From Siderastrea radians (taxonomy: Eukaryota; Cnidaria; Anthozoa; Scleractinia; Rhizangiidae): a DNA stretch of 64,000 bases. The first letter of the stretch is position 1; the number at the start of each line of letters is the position of its first letter. Location of the stretch: NCBI GenBank assembly GCA_964017195.1, contig OZ024890.1, forward strand, positions 18,159,701-18,223,700, given 5' to 3'. The position numbers and the translations under genes were made by a program. Positions 42,901 through 47,100 of the stretch are shown one piece after another. Under the pieces are notes generated by a model. It had not been told where the DNA came from. It did no database searches and saw only the letters and a list, made by a program, of their open reading frames with translations.

Positions 42901-43966
42901 CTTAATGCCAAGTACAACACCTTCACAATAAAGAGATCAAAGGGCATCGTCCATTTAAACAACTGGTTGCCATTTCTATTGAGAATATAATTATCATCAA
43001 ATGTTACAAAAGGTATGTAAGCTTCCAATCTCAAGAGAGACTTGTAAAAGAAACAAACATTAATTTCATGAATGCAAATGCATAAGAACTAAACATATAT
43101 TGCACTTGATCAACCGACTGATAAATGTTTATGCTTTACAATTCAAGTGTAAAACTAACCAAGGCTCTGAAAAAAATAACATTTACAAATTCTGAAACAA
43201 GTGAACACTGTGACTATTGTGACTATTTATTTGTGCTTTTTTAAAGAACACAACACGGTTTAAAGCTTTAGTGAAATTCGCTTTGCTCATCATTCCTTTC
43301 ATAAAATAGAGGATTCTGTTCATTGTTTCGTAAAATGAAAGACGGAAACTAACCATTGGAGTAACTAACTAAAATAACACAAGTTTTTCAGCTGCTTTTA
43401 AAACATTAATACAGCTTTACTAACAAGGCTACACTAAAACAAGCAAGATACAAATAAAATGATGATTTTAGTTCAAGGTTGGTGTATATGCGAGCCAGAC
43501 AGGGTAATTAACTTTTAATAGAAATTCCAAATTGAATTCATGGTGCCTTTCCTCTTTGACCTAAATATCAAAAAGATGCAGGAAATTGTTTCTTTTATGC
43601 TTACGCCTGCGGGAGAAACACCATTGAACTCGAAAATTTGTTACAAGATCTCGAATGGTCAAAATAAAAACCCATTAATAAAAGTTGTTTTTTCAAGTCG
43701 TTCGGTTACAGACGCTATTAGATGAGTAGGGCCCTCAATTAAAGTGTTGAAAAGGCGAACAAAAACATCTGCCTTGCTGCGAATTCAGTACAACTCAAGC
43801 AAGCCAGGGCAAGGATTGGAACGACATGAACAGGAAAGCGAGAAATTCAACGCGGCCTCTTTGTGAAAGAGGCCAACACGTAATTTACCGTACGCGCGTT
43901 GAAGCAATACTTCGTACATACCAAGCAAGGTTGTGTAATTCTTCGCCTTGGGCGCTCTGCCGCCAT
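8282..43966 (-). CDS. JARID2: JARID2, PRC2 accessory subunit (26 exons, 1858 aa)
   Basis: Nuclear chromatin protein that recruits and regulates Polycomb repressive complex 2 in animals. Exons, 5' to 3': 43966-43922, 41091-40367, 39522-39457, 31372-31284, 29462-29134, 26766-24046, 23605-23535, 23005-22924, 22203-22135, 21952-21896, 21391-21320, 21227-21176, 20192-20164, 20047-19955, 19458-19340, 19259-19189, 18461-18347, 18219-18126, 17268-17182, 16768-16673, 15926-15858, 11640-11582, 11214-11123, 10674-10577, 9449-9342, 8350-8282. They sum to 5577 nt, with consistent phases and GT/AG at every junction. The start (MAAERPRRR) matches the JARID2 start (M-x-x-E-R-P-K-R). Domain order is ubiquitin-interacting motif, EED-binding lysine motif, KTEDFLTFLCLR, long disordered exon, JmjN, ARID, JmjC, Cys/His C-terminus. 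It is longer than the human protein (about 1250 aa), mainly through exon 6. KDM5 is excluded by the N-terminal JARID2 motifs, by the lost JmjC ligands and by the absence of PHD fingers. Confidence 0.95.
8351..9341. other. JARID2 intron 25 with diverged MITE pieces
   Basis: Contains several diverged copies of a TACTTTTCTATGGAGCGGTC-like unit followed by TATTATGCTG (near 8550, 8670, 9050 and 9140). This motif recurs in the TTAACCCTTTCACT MITEs at 18.6 and 51.2 kb. No exon is seen. Confidence 0.4.
10267..10552. mobile_element. MITE with TTAGAGCG ends and five CCAAT boxes
   Basis: The left end TAGAGCGGTTTTCAATTGAG and right end (reverse complement) TAGAGCGCTTTTCAAACGAG, each followed by TGTCG, form imperfect 25-bp inverted repeats over 286 bp. 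The interior contains ATTGG or CCAAT five or more times (near 10338, 10369, 10391, 10463 and 10492). It lies in JARID2 intron 24, with its right end about 25 bp from the exon 24 donor. Confidence 0.75.
12828..13307 (-). CDS. Unrecognised acidic ORF inside the 12.5-15.4 kb transposon
   Basis: A 159-residue open frame with a basic start (GLDKCLKHFRLDKHLKSTKH, then IARHWLLQINPERTDLL) followed by a very acidic tract (NDDSDEDVNSG to FIDDEEVD) and ATTRSGRAITRR. The charge pattern and the position inside inverted repeats suggest a transposon-encoded protein or an exon of one. No catalytic motif is visible. It may be only one exon, or an eroded gene. Confidence 0.35.
   Translation of the reverse strand: MRIMLGKICAKIRQNYKSFRVPGLDKCLKHFRLDKHLKSTKHDKVKVIARHWLLQINPERTDLLQTRLREKDSAENESLLDIDNDDSDEDVNSGSESSSERDESNDVILAFINDDEEDAFIDDEEVDRPATTRSGRAITRRSEIDFSFFFLTRQRIQSS
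14273..14866 (+). CDS. Unrecognised coiled/basic ORF inside the 12.5-15.4 kb transposon
   Basis: A 197-residue open frame. Upstream codons without a stop (SADGCSKRASEFSKPGYHL) show the frame extends further 5'. It has a helical middle (KQDMEMLEENKKSFHTIYKG), a strongly basic stretch (SKRRRKKENRRKSNERKKKR) and a folded-looking end (VYGICVGNPLGNDLAECF). It opposes the ORF at 12828-13307. The basic run may be a nuclear localisation signal. Function unknown; likely transposon cargo or a transposase fragment. Confidence 0.4.
   Translation: MKPSDGRRLNFYIKEHRSMFDKLDGMVKHLKEHDSTLFQPNGLTLKQGEEFAHDFNVEQIKCKQDMEMLEENKKSFHTIYKGIHKEHISKRRRKKENRRKSNERKKKRDANNVPRVYGICVGNPLGNDLAECFVYPPSLAIPEECVNVEDVAELLNRRDAPHIAPMLQSNHFSNAAGSRIITNLKPDVRGVYCFSVP
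15705..15795 (-). repeat. Decayed tRNA-derived SINE head
   Basis: Reverse complement shows TAGGTCGTTGGTTAGGGCA (A-box-like) and, about 30 bp on, AGGTTCTACTC (B-box-like). It is followed by degraded sequence in JARID2 intron 21. It lacks a clean acceptor stem, so it is not a functional tRNA. Confidence 0.45.
16673..20192 (-). CDS. JARID2: JARID2 exons 13-20: degenerate JmjC domain
   Basis: Exons 20192-20164, 20047-19955, 19458-19340, 19259-19189, 18461-18347, 18219-18126, 17268-17182 and 16768-16673. Landmarks are GWNLNVLPHLPGSVLKHLG, DITIPWLQFDMLFS, YTVDYLHSGAEKIW, VVQKQGQFVIVFPE and CGYSVSEAVNFAPPDW. In active KDM5 enzymes the iron ligands are H-x-E and a distal His. Here the first pair is replaced (Q1582 and H1584 in SWQAHPL), so demethylase activity is not expected, as in vertebrate JARID2. 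The third His is retained (AYHSS, H1665), unlike the human protein, which points to derivation from a KDM5-like ancestor. Confidence 0.93.
16740..16945 (-). repeat. Triplicated 3' splice-site region of JARID2 intron 19
   Basis: The unit GCTAATGCTACTGTGGTATG, continuing CCTGCAAACAA on the plus strand, contains the exon 20 start and its acceptor. It recurs near 16815 and, more diverged, near 16890. The spacing is about 65-75 bp. A splice at the second copy in the exon 20 phase would read into a TAA, so the duplicates look non-productive. Confidence 0.65.
17617..17960. repeat. About 72-bp tandem array derived from a SINE body
   Basis: Five to six units of GATGGACTAGCATCCCATCC, then an AGGGGGAGTAGTAATACTCC segment and TAGTCACTTTATGCTGGGTA. 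The same GACTAGCATCCCATCCAGGG segment occurs once in the tRNA-SINE at 30.2-30.5 kb. So part of a SINE appears to have been amplified in JARID2 intron 18. Confidence 0.85.
18593..18805. mobile_element. TTAACCCTTTCACT-ended MITE, JARID2 intron 16
   Basis: The ends TTAACCCTTTCACTTCCAGA and (reverse complement) TTAACCCTTTCACTCCCAAG bound 213 bp. An inverted relative lies at 51.23-51.40 kb in an MTG2 intron. No coding capacity. Confidence 0.75.
20230..20335. repeat. Long near-perfect hairpin, JARID2 intron 12
   Basis: The arms AACAATTAGATTATGAGCTC and GAGATTTCTAT...GATAGTTGAT pair with their inverse (ATCAACTATC...ATAGAAATC, GAGCGAATAATCTAATTGTT) across about 45 nt. The apical loop is GAGGCCGAAGGCCGA. 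It behaves as a foldback element. Confidence 0.8.
20546..20740. mobile_element. TTAACCCTTTAAGCCC MITE, JARID2 intron 12
   Basis: Starts TTAACCCTTTAAGCCCTAAC and carries the family core: AATTCTCTTTACATTACCG, ATTCTCCTTACTAGTTACAT and GAACAGTAAGGAGAATATGC. Relatives lie at 12.5/15.4, 22.5, 28.8, 46.6 and 62.6 kb. Confidence 0.75.
20985..21065 (-). repeat. tRNA-derived SINE head
   Basis: Reverse complement has GTATAGTTTAGTAGAGCAGC (A-box-like), a 'GCGCACTGG' anticodon-arm-like segment and GGTTCGATTCCC (B box), then TTGAATTTTTTTCC. The body layout matches the SINEs at 29.6-30.0 kb. Confidence 0.65.
21176..23605 (-). CDS. JARID2: JARID2 exons 7-12: ARID DNA-binding domain
   Basis: Six short exons (23605-23535, 23005-22924, 22203-22135, 21952-21896, 21391-21320, 21227-21176) encode residues 1326-1459. 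Landmarks that match vertebrate JARID2 are RWGPVEEELACIKKHL, IGGYELDLPQFSRVVKQFGG, KKWTKVADLLRIPRA and AQDRIGKLQDIYCKYLLSYD. The AT-rich interaction domain binds DNA, and the following helix-rich piece (EEKDELLRLVQSERESK) leads to the JmjC region. Confidence 0.94.
22255..22656. mobile_element. Two adjoining MITE pieces, JARID2 intron 8
   Basis: 22255-22400 carries GGATGGAAATGGATTTCAAC, related to the TTAA-MITE interior at 6.0 kb. 22497-22656 is a TTAACCCTTTAAGCCC-family copy in the opposite orientation, ending in CAGGGCTTAAAGTGTTAA. Confidence 0.6.
24046..26766 (-). CDS. JARID2: JARID2 exon 6: 907-codon disordered exon ending in JmjN
   Basis: One exon encodes residues 419-1325. It starts DPRESTKSV after a strong TTTTTTGTAG acceptor and contains two poly-proline stretches near its start. 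A heptad tandem repeat (25630-25860) follows, then long Ser/Pro/Arg-rich sequence without predicted fold. Its last 37 residues are JmjN: FHPSEEEFKDPAAYIKMIR, then EKFGVCVIVPPESWK. The donor is GTTTGT. The exon accounts for most of the extra length compared with vertebrate JARID2. The reading frame continues 5' of any in-exon start, so an ATG-initiated model beginning inside this exon would be wrong. Confidence 0.93.
25630..25860 (-). repeat. Coding minisatellite, 21-bp period (7-aa heptads)
   Basis: About eleven tandem heptads of the form charged/polar-x-S-G-x-x-hydrophobic, for example KTSGGLS, ETSGSRC, KASGGQF, QTSGSRF, DASCSRL. The 21-bp DNA period is visible on the plus strand as repeated CGGAAGTTT-like units. 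It lies in the disordered part of JARID2 exon 6. Confidence 0.85.
26767..28842. other. JARID2 intron 5, AT-rich, no feature seen
   Basis: Apart from the MITE at its 5' end (28843-29055), this 2.1-kb stretch is AT-rich. I see no exon-like segment, RNA gene or clear inverted repeat. Confidence 0.4.
28843..29055. mobile_element. TTAACCCTTTAAGCCC MITE, JARID2 intron 5
   Basis: The ends ATAACCCTTTAAGCCCCGAT and (reverse complement) TTATCCCTTTAAGCC bound about 213 bp. It contains the paired CATTCTCCTTAC and GTGAGGAGAAT segments of the family. Confidence 0.8.
29134..31372 (-). CDS. JARID2: JARID2 exons 4-5: KTEDFLTFLCLR signature and acidic/Ser-rich segment
   Basis: Exon 4 (31372-31284) encodes AKTEDFLTFLCLR (residues 296-308), identical in the core to the vertebrate KTEDFLTFLCLRG signature that follows the EED-binding lysine. 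It lies next to the region that contacts SUZ12/EZH2 in mammalian PRC2-JARID2 structures. Exon 5 (29462-29134) continues NNPVLPKELEIFNNP and then a Ser/Pro/Glu-rich tract. The homologous exon of the short neighbouring paralogue reads NSSLPRSFEVFNDP, showing common descent of the exon pair. Confidence 0.9.
29640..29800 (+). repeat. tRNA-derived SINE (copy 1), JARID2 intron 4
   Basis: TAGCTCAGCTGGTTAGAGCA (A box) and GGTTCCAATCC (weakened B box) form a tRNA-like head. The tail reads CCTGAATTTTTTCAGG, then GTCATCATCATTTC. Mutated relative to copy 2. Confidence 0.75.
29900..30036 (+). repeat. tRNA-derived SINE (copy 2), JARID2 intron 4
   Basis: TAGCTCAGTTGGTTAGAGCA (A box) and GGTTCGAACCC (intact B box) about 25 bp apart, followed by GCCTGAATTTTTTAAGG and ending GGTCATCATCATTTC. 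The shortened middle means it is not a functional tRNA. Copies 1 and 2 are 250 bp apart in the same orientation. Confidence 0.8.
30229..30505 (+). repeat. tRNA-derived SINE with long body, JARID2 intron 4
   Basis: The head is GGCATGGTCGTGTAGTGGTT, then GATCTGAAGGTCGGTGGTTT and GATTCCC. The body contains GGTGTATAAATGGGTATCGG and GACTAGCATCCCATCCAGGG. An inverted copy lies at 44.51-44.66 kb, and an amplified fragment forms the array at 17.6-18.0 kb. Confidence 0.75.
32143..33075 (+). CDS. LINE ORF1 protein, coiled coil plus RRM-type (transposase_22) domain
   Basis: A 310-aa nucleic-acid chaperone of L1-type retrotransposons. It forms trimers that coat element RNA and is cytoplasmic in known cases. 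Residues 1-45 are Ser-rich and basic. About 55-165 are a heptad-rich coiled coil (ATLKSILEKLEKLDVIESSL, then further leucine heptads). From about 160 there is the RRM-like core: YLEAYSRRENIKFMNIPEE, then EIQRVHRVGKSKEGKPRPIL and QIFQDLPTEIINRRKRQM, followed by a C-terminal segment around FSKSQPDKLFVRGKLWP. It starts 75 nt from the element's 5' end; the first ATG is used. No CCHC knuckle is present. Confidence 0.92.
   Translation: MAEFLDQFLNKRRPRPSASSDETVSSPETKKSKQSTSPIQSGPLHEDEVMTALNMSQDLAATLKSILEKLEKLDVIESSLKKIESKLENLERRTEKLEVFQATAKKDIDDLKSSLNFSGEDLKEKVDAFQKADTLITDLSTKAKTNEDMINEIYTKNLYLEAYSRRENIKFMNIPEEPTTASNAGSEDTEKIVREFLERELGFADAHNVEIQRVHRVGKSKEGKPRPILARFLRYKDVQQIFSLGRRLKDTDFQIFQDLPTEIINRRKRQMETFKEAKKRGIPAYFSKSQPDKLFVRGKLWPIGKPLGIS
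33496..37254 (+). CDS. LINE ORF2 protein: AP endonuclease, reverse transcriptase, C-terminal Cys/His
   Basis: A 1252-aa protein that nicks target DNA and reverse-transcribes element RNA. The endonuclease occupies residues 1 to about 235 (LSLNVRGIRS, FLQETYS, GGDFNVV, and the terminal DHSAIVISF). The reverse transcriptase spans roughly 440-760 (NNKSPGNDGLTVEFY, NWRPISLINVDTKI, AIDFQKAFDSVN, GVRQGDPLSPYLF, and the catalytic FADDLTVFL variant of YADD). A thumb/connector follows. Near residue 1135 a CTFCEQESESLEHLFITCPY motif gives a Cys-x2-Cys...His-x4-Cys knuckle typical of L1/Tx1-like ORF2. No internal stop or frameshift is present. Exact clade (L1 versus Tx1) is not resolved. Confidence 0.95.
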   Translation: MLSLNVRGIRSMEKRKALLIWLQKQNADVIFLQETYSSKEIENNWRCQWKGPMFFAHGSNHSCGVLVLIKDGLEFDMKSKLADDNGRYILLDVTVQGSNYIMGNIYAPNKTKEQCSFFEDLQQKLDDFVTCQNQRIIIGGDFNVVNDPDLDCSGGVPKVKESSKILDDICLNYDLIDIWRIRNPEIKLFTWRQKKPLIQRRLDFWLVSDFCQDEVEETSIKTAIRTDHSAIVISFNSLDEQIRGPSYWKFNCSLTEDENYVSAINAKIPEWLQEFNEVTDKRVLWDLIKYRVRQFTIKYSKGKAQKKRQDLVEIETSLKQAEEALSIDSSTSNFENLECLKMKYDSHFDYIAKGAIIRSRANWYEQGEKSNKYFLGLESYSGNKSCMRKMLTNEGILTTNPKKIMKEIENFYSDLYAANEEVVDENHPFLQRPEIPKLTDEMKSVCEGKLSVRECFDCLQSFENNKSPGNDGLTVEFYRTFWNPLGNLLVDCLNYSYDFGELSNTQKQAVIKLIEKKGKDKRHISNWRPISLINVDTKIGSKAIATRLQKVLPKIIHFNQNAYVKGRTILDAVRTIDDILEYTERNKIQGLLVAIDFQKAFDSVNRLFMVKALSIFNFGPSLIRWIQTFYKNILSTVMNNGFTTAPFKVLKGVRQGDPLSPYLFIICLEILAINIRLNKEIQGILVDNEEIKLEIFADDLTVFLRNYTSLNALLETVDSFTLCSGLKINHQKTEVMLLGNIKQTSPTLTVSADRNITIKRAIRILGVHFTYNQALWKTLNFDEILKSIREKLQFWNWRNLTVLGRIQIIKTFVVPIFMYRAGLVYVHKDIIKEANKILFNFIWKGKDKVKRSALICDVENGGLRAPHLESIIKTQRIMCCKKFVEAQQSSWKLILSHYLKQVGGKLVLGCGFDIKKLPIKLPRFYEQCLQIFAEHSAATEANIQNIARASTIIWNNKHILIDGKSVFHYSLFKKGIVTLEDLVNDKNEVIVKQNLSESNFTPMEVFYLMQIYDALPTHWRNSLIFFGPKSEKAFVLNDHIKLRLKNEHVRIDKAISKNIYKEIRSKYETAPTAQAKYKDQFSSTCLEWHEIYELPFKVLMDTKSREFQYKILNKYLSTNSFLNKIGVTTSPLCTFCEQESESLEHLFITCPYAKSFWLDFISWCKKINIDLEELSSTNILFGIWQGKEDFLLINHLIILAKQHIYECRMKRVHPSYRIFTNKVEYVYRLESQIGKLNNKESSHKRKWKKYTD
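38200..38760. repeat. Degenerate 130-170-bp tandem repeat
   Basis: Four units marked by TACTGTCTTA or CTGCTGTCTTA (near 38217, 38350, 38498 and 38650), each followed by AAGTGAG, a TTTGTCTATTTGGTAAGG-like segment, and GAGTTGTGTTG or TGCCAGTGAGTGAGG. They lie inside the outer element of JARID2 intron 3. Confidence 0.65.
38820..39015. repeat. ACAAC-rich degenerate microsatellite
   Basis: Repeated CAACACAACAGACACAACGG-like units. They generate spurious Thr/Gln-rich and Cys/Val-rich open frames on the two strands. Confidence 0.8.
39457..41091 (-). CDS. JARID2: JARID2 exons 2-3: ubiquitin-interacting motif and methyl-lysine mimic
   Basis: Exon 2 (41091-40367) opens with GGLLHKEELMLRRAMYASLV, residues 19-38, followed by E39. 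It fits the ubiquitin-interacting motif consensus (acidic cluster, then A-x-x-x-S-x-x-E); in mammals the equivalent segment binds H2AK119ub1. Lysine/serine-rich, probably disordered and nuclear sequence follows. Exon 3 (39522-39457) encodes HAQRKFAKSHPRSP. Its K268 aligns with human JARID2 K116 (AQRKFAQSQPNSP), which PRC2 trimethylates and EED then binds. The exon 3 acceptor is TAGTAG, a tandem NAGNAG site, so a one-codon alternative (N-R versus K) is possible. Confidence 0.9.
39745..39893. repeat. Direct duplication, about 73 bp x 2, JARID2 intron 2
   Basis: AGCTAACTAAAAAGGAAACA and its continuation through GTGCTTAAGTTCCCT occur twice in tandem with only a few differences. Confidence 0.85.
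40196..40251. repeat. (GACT)n microsatellite
   Basis: About 13 uninterrupted GACT/CTGA units in JARID2 intron 2. They produce a spurious minus-strand Ser-Gln-Ser-Val repeat frame. Confidence 0.95.
41213..42397. mobile_element. TAGCCTGC-ended DNA transposon, 8-bp target duplication
   Basis: TIRs of about 110 bp start TAGCCTGCATAGCAGGC on the left and TAGCCTGCATAGTAGGC on the right (inverse). They are flanked by an exact 8-bp duplication AAAATTCC (41205-41212 and 42398-42405). An 8-bp duplication fits hAT or P-like superfamilies. No transposase is seen in its 1185 bp. It is in JARID2 intron 1 and shares terminal sequence with the element at 45296-46260. Confidence 0.85.
42406..43921. other. 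Rest of JARID2 intron 1, no feature seen
   Basis: AT-rich sequence between the transposon and exon 1. I see no exon-like open segment with plausible splice sites and no clear repeat boundary. Confidence 0.35.
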
Positions 43967-44181
43967 TCTTCTCTCGGCCACTAGCTGCTAAATTTGAATG
44001 TTATTGGCCTGCAAGCTCGAAAACAAAATCGCGACCACGTGTACTTTGCCTTCATATTTATCAGCGATCGATCGATCTGTAAACAACTTCTCTCCATTTG
44101 CAGGTTGTTGACAGGTCAGCGGGTTCATAATTAGTAGCCACGCCTGTAAACTGGGTAGCCAAGCCTTGTAGGGTCTTTGCA
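43967..44181. promoter_or_regulatory. Bidirectional promoter between JARID2 and MTG2
   Basis: The two start codons (43966 on minus, 44182 on plus) are only 215 bp apart and point away from each other. The interval holds an inverted CCAAT box (ATTGG, 44003-44007), a CACGTG E-box (44036-44041) and no clear TATA box. Head-to-head pairing with a shared promoter is inferred from spacing; start sites are not visible. Confidence 0.6.
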
Positions 44182-47100
44182 ATGAAACTGAGATGGGTGT
44201 CTGTATTTTGTCGGTTTTACGGTTCCAAAACGCATAATAAGGTAAGTTCATGTATGGATCTCAATCTCAGCTATACTTTTGTGTTAATCAAAATGTAGTT
44301 GTTATTGACCAAGTGTGACGCCGAGATGTAGAAAACATTTTAGTGAAGTCGTCTTTTTCTTGGTCCATATGTGAACAAAGAAAAGAACAAGGACAACATT
44401 TCTGCACATCAACCAAATAAAAAGCTAAAGTCGCACAAGAGCGAAGGAGGTCCATACGGCCAGAGCATATCCCGGTTTCTGTAGCATGAAGCAACTGAGA
44501 GTATTGCCACTCCCCGCTGGATGGGATACTGGTCCGTCACAGGGTTACCCCCAGCAGTATGTTTCTTGTCTAAGGAAACAACACAATGGTAGCCGGGACT
44601 GGGCATCAACCCACTGACCTTCAGATCTGAAGGTCAGTGCACTAACTACTACACTACCATGCCCCCAGAGTTCAACCAAATAAGCTTGGTCAATAATATG
44701 TTGTTTTTCTAACATGAGGAGAATGGGCGGCTGACACAGGCTAGGGAAATCCTAATCGAAATGATTGATGCATATGAGCATTCCAGTTTTAACAATCTGG
44801 ACTGCTCATGCGACCAATTAAATTGCACAATTTAATTAATGTGGACTATGCTCGCAAGTCAGTATTAAGACGATTTCCGCTCAACGTTCGAGCAGTAAGT
44901 GCAAAAATTAAGTTACCAAAAAAATGCTTGCAGCACTGTCACATTTTGAGAACAGATAAGAAGAACTTATCATTACTTTTGCTCCCAAGCTGACCCCGAG
45001 AGAGAAAATTGGATTTGAAGTTATCAATATTTCAATTAAAAAGACGCTTCATGTCAGTTCAAAACAAAATGGCGCCCGTTTTTAGCATACTTTTACGAGA
45101 TTTGAAATTAATTTTCTTGAGAATGCTTGAGAATTTAACGCGGGGTCACTTGGGCAAGTGAACTAGAGTGAGATGTTTCAAATAGCATTTAAAATGTTAC
45201 CGTGCTATGAGTAGTTTTTTGGTAAATATTTTTTGCACTTATTGCTCGAACGTTGAGCGGAATCCGTCTTAATATGCTATGCAACAAATGCAGACTAGCC
45301 TGCATGCAGATGTCTCCTATTTCCTTTGCTTCACGCAGAAAAGGGACATCTGCATAATGGCATCGCTAATCATGTTCCAGTATCCTGCTGTTTTGCGGGA
45401 ATTCATGCAAAGTGCTCTAACTGGTTGCTTGACAGTAGGCATTGTTAGATTCAATTCTGATTGGCTATCATAAAAAACACTCAGGATAATTTATGCGGCA
45501 TAATTTCAGTGGTGATTTCAGTTGACAGATCAACACCGAGACTGAGTGCTGTATTTTTTGCCTATCTTGAAGCACAACGATAGAAATCTTGTTCAAGGTC
45601 GCAGAGAATTTAAAGTTTACAAGGAAACCCCTTTCTCTACAGTTTGGTTGTACATTCTTATCGCGTGTAGTGGTAAACTGTGTGTTGGGAAGCAATGGAA
45701 GCGACAAAGATTTTATAATAACTTGTGAAAAATCCAGGAGGAACGTTTGCAGTGACCACAGTTTAAAACTTAACAAGGCGCACAGGACTGACAGTAAGGA
45801 AAATAGGTCCAAACGCTTGGAAACTGTAGTGTGGAAATATCAGCTTCTTTCGAGTAGCCATTTCTTTTGGATGAATCATTCGCCATACAGCATCAGTTTG
45901 CTGTTTACATGAATATAATTTATGCAAAATTTAAAACCCAAAACAGGATGACAGGATGAATAATTGTGTGGTTCCAGAAATTATCCATACTACCCTCACG
46001 GAAGGTCATTGGAAATTCCTAGGGGGAGGGGGGATTTAAAAGGCAAACTATTAGAAGGACAGTATGAAGCTAAACTGGAATTTCCTGGGGGGTGTGGGGG
46101 TGCAAAACAAAAAACCTTCTGTGGGGGGAGATGGATATTTTCTGGAACTACACATTCCTGCAAAACAGCAGGATACTGGAACACAATTAGCGATGCCATT
46201 ACGCAGATGTCCCTTTTCCGTGTGAAGCAAAGGAAATAGGAGACGTCTGCGTGCAGGCTAATGAAGACTGGCAGACTTGCAGACTTAACAGGCCTGCAAA
46301 CTTTTGCAACATTTCGTAAATTAGTATGTGAAGTCTGCTGTCTGCATTTGTTACACAGCATATTAATCCAGGTTCAGGGTGAGCTCAGTGGGTAGCAGTG
46401 AGACTAATCAAATTAAAACCCTACTTGAGGTGATTTTCACCCTACCTCCCCTCCCCCTTCAACTCTCTCTTGCCACTGATGGGCACTGGCTACTCACAAG
46501 CAAGTTTCTCTCAACAAGGTTTCACCTGCCAAGTTTAATTTGTTCATTTGAACAAGGAATTACAGTGGAGTGGTGAGCCACAGAAATATGGTCATATCAA
46601 TATTAACCCTTTAAACGCCAATATTGACAAGCAACTATCGTAATTTCTCCTTACAATATCTGGCCATGTGATAACACATACAGGTCTCAAGAGTAAGGAA
46701 AATGATCACCAAAGACAAACGATCTTCATGTGTGAAAAAATTCTCTCAACTAATACCATAAGAAATATATGACGAAAAGTGAGGAAAACCTGCATGTTGA
46801 TACTGGGGCTTAAAGGGTCAAATTATTGTTGGTCACATTAACAAGTTTTTCAGTTAAGAAAAATGACCGTGTGAGGTTTTATTCAAGCCACAAAAGATAG
46901 CTGTAACAATTGTCAAAATCAATCAGAGGTCGCTAATTAAGAGACTGGTGGAGGTACGGTAGTCTGGTAGGAAGCACTTCAGGTTTTCAGTGGTACTTTA
47001 AATAATTTGGAGGATTGGAGATTTGTAGGAACAGTGGTTGGAGCCATGGTCTTTGCATTGTGTCATGATCCTTGACAGGAAATTTTACTCACATTATCTC

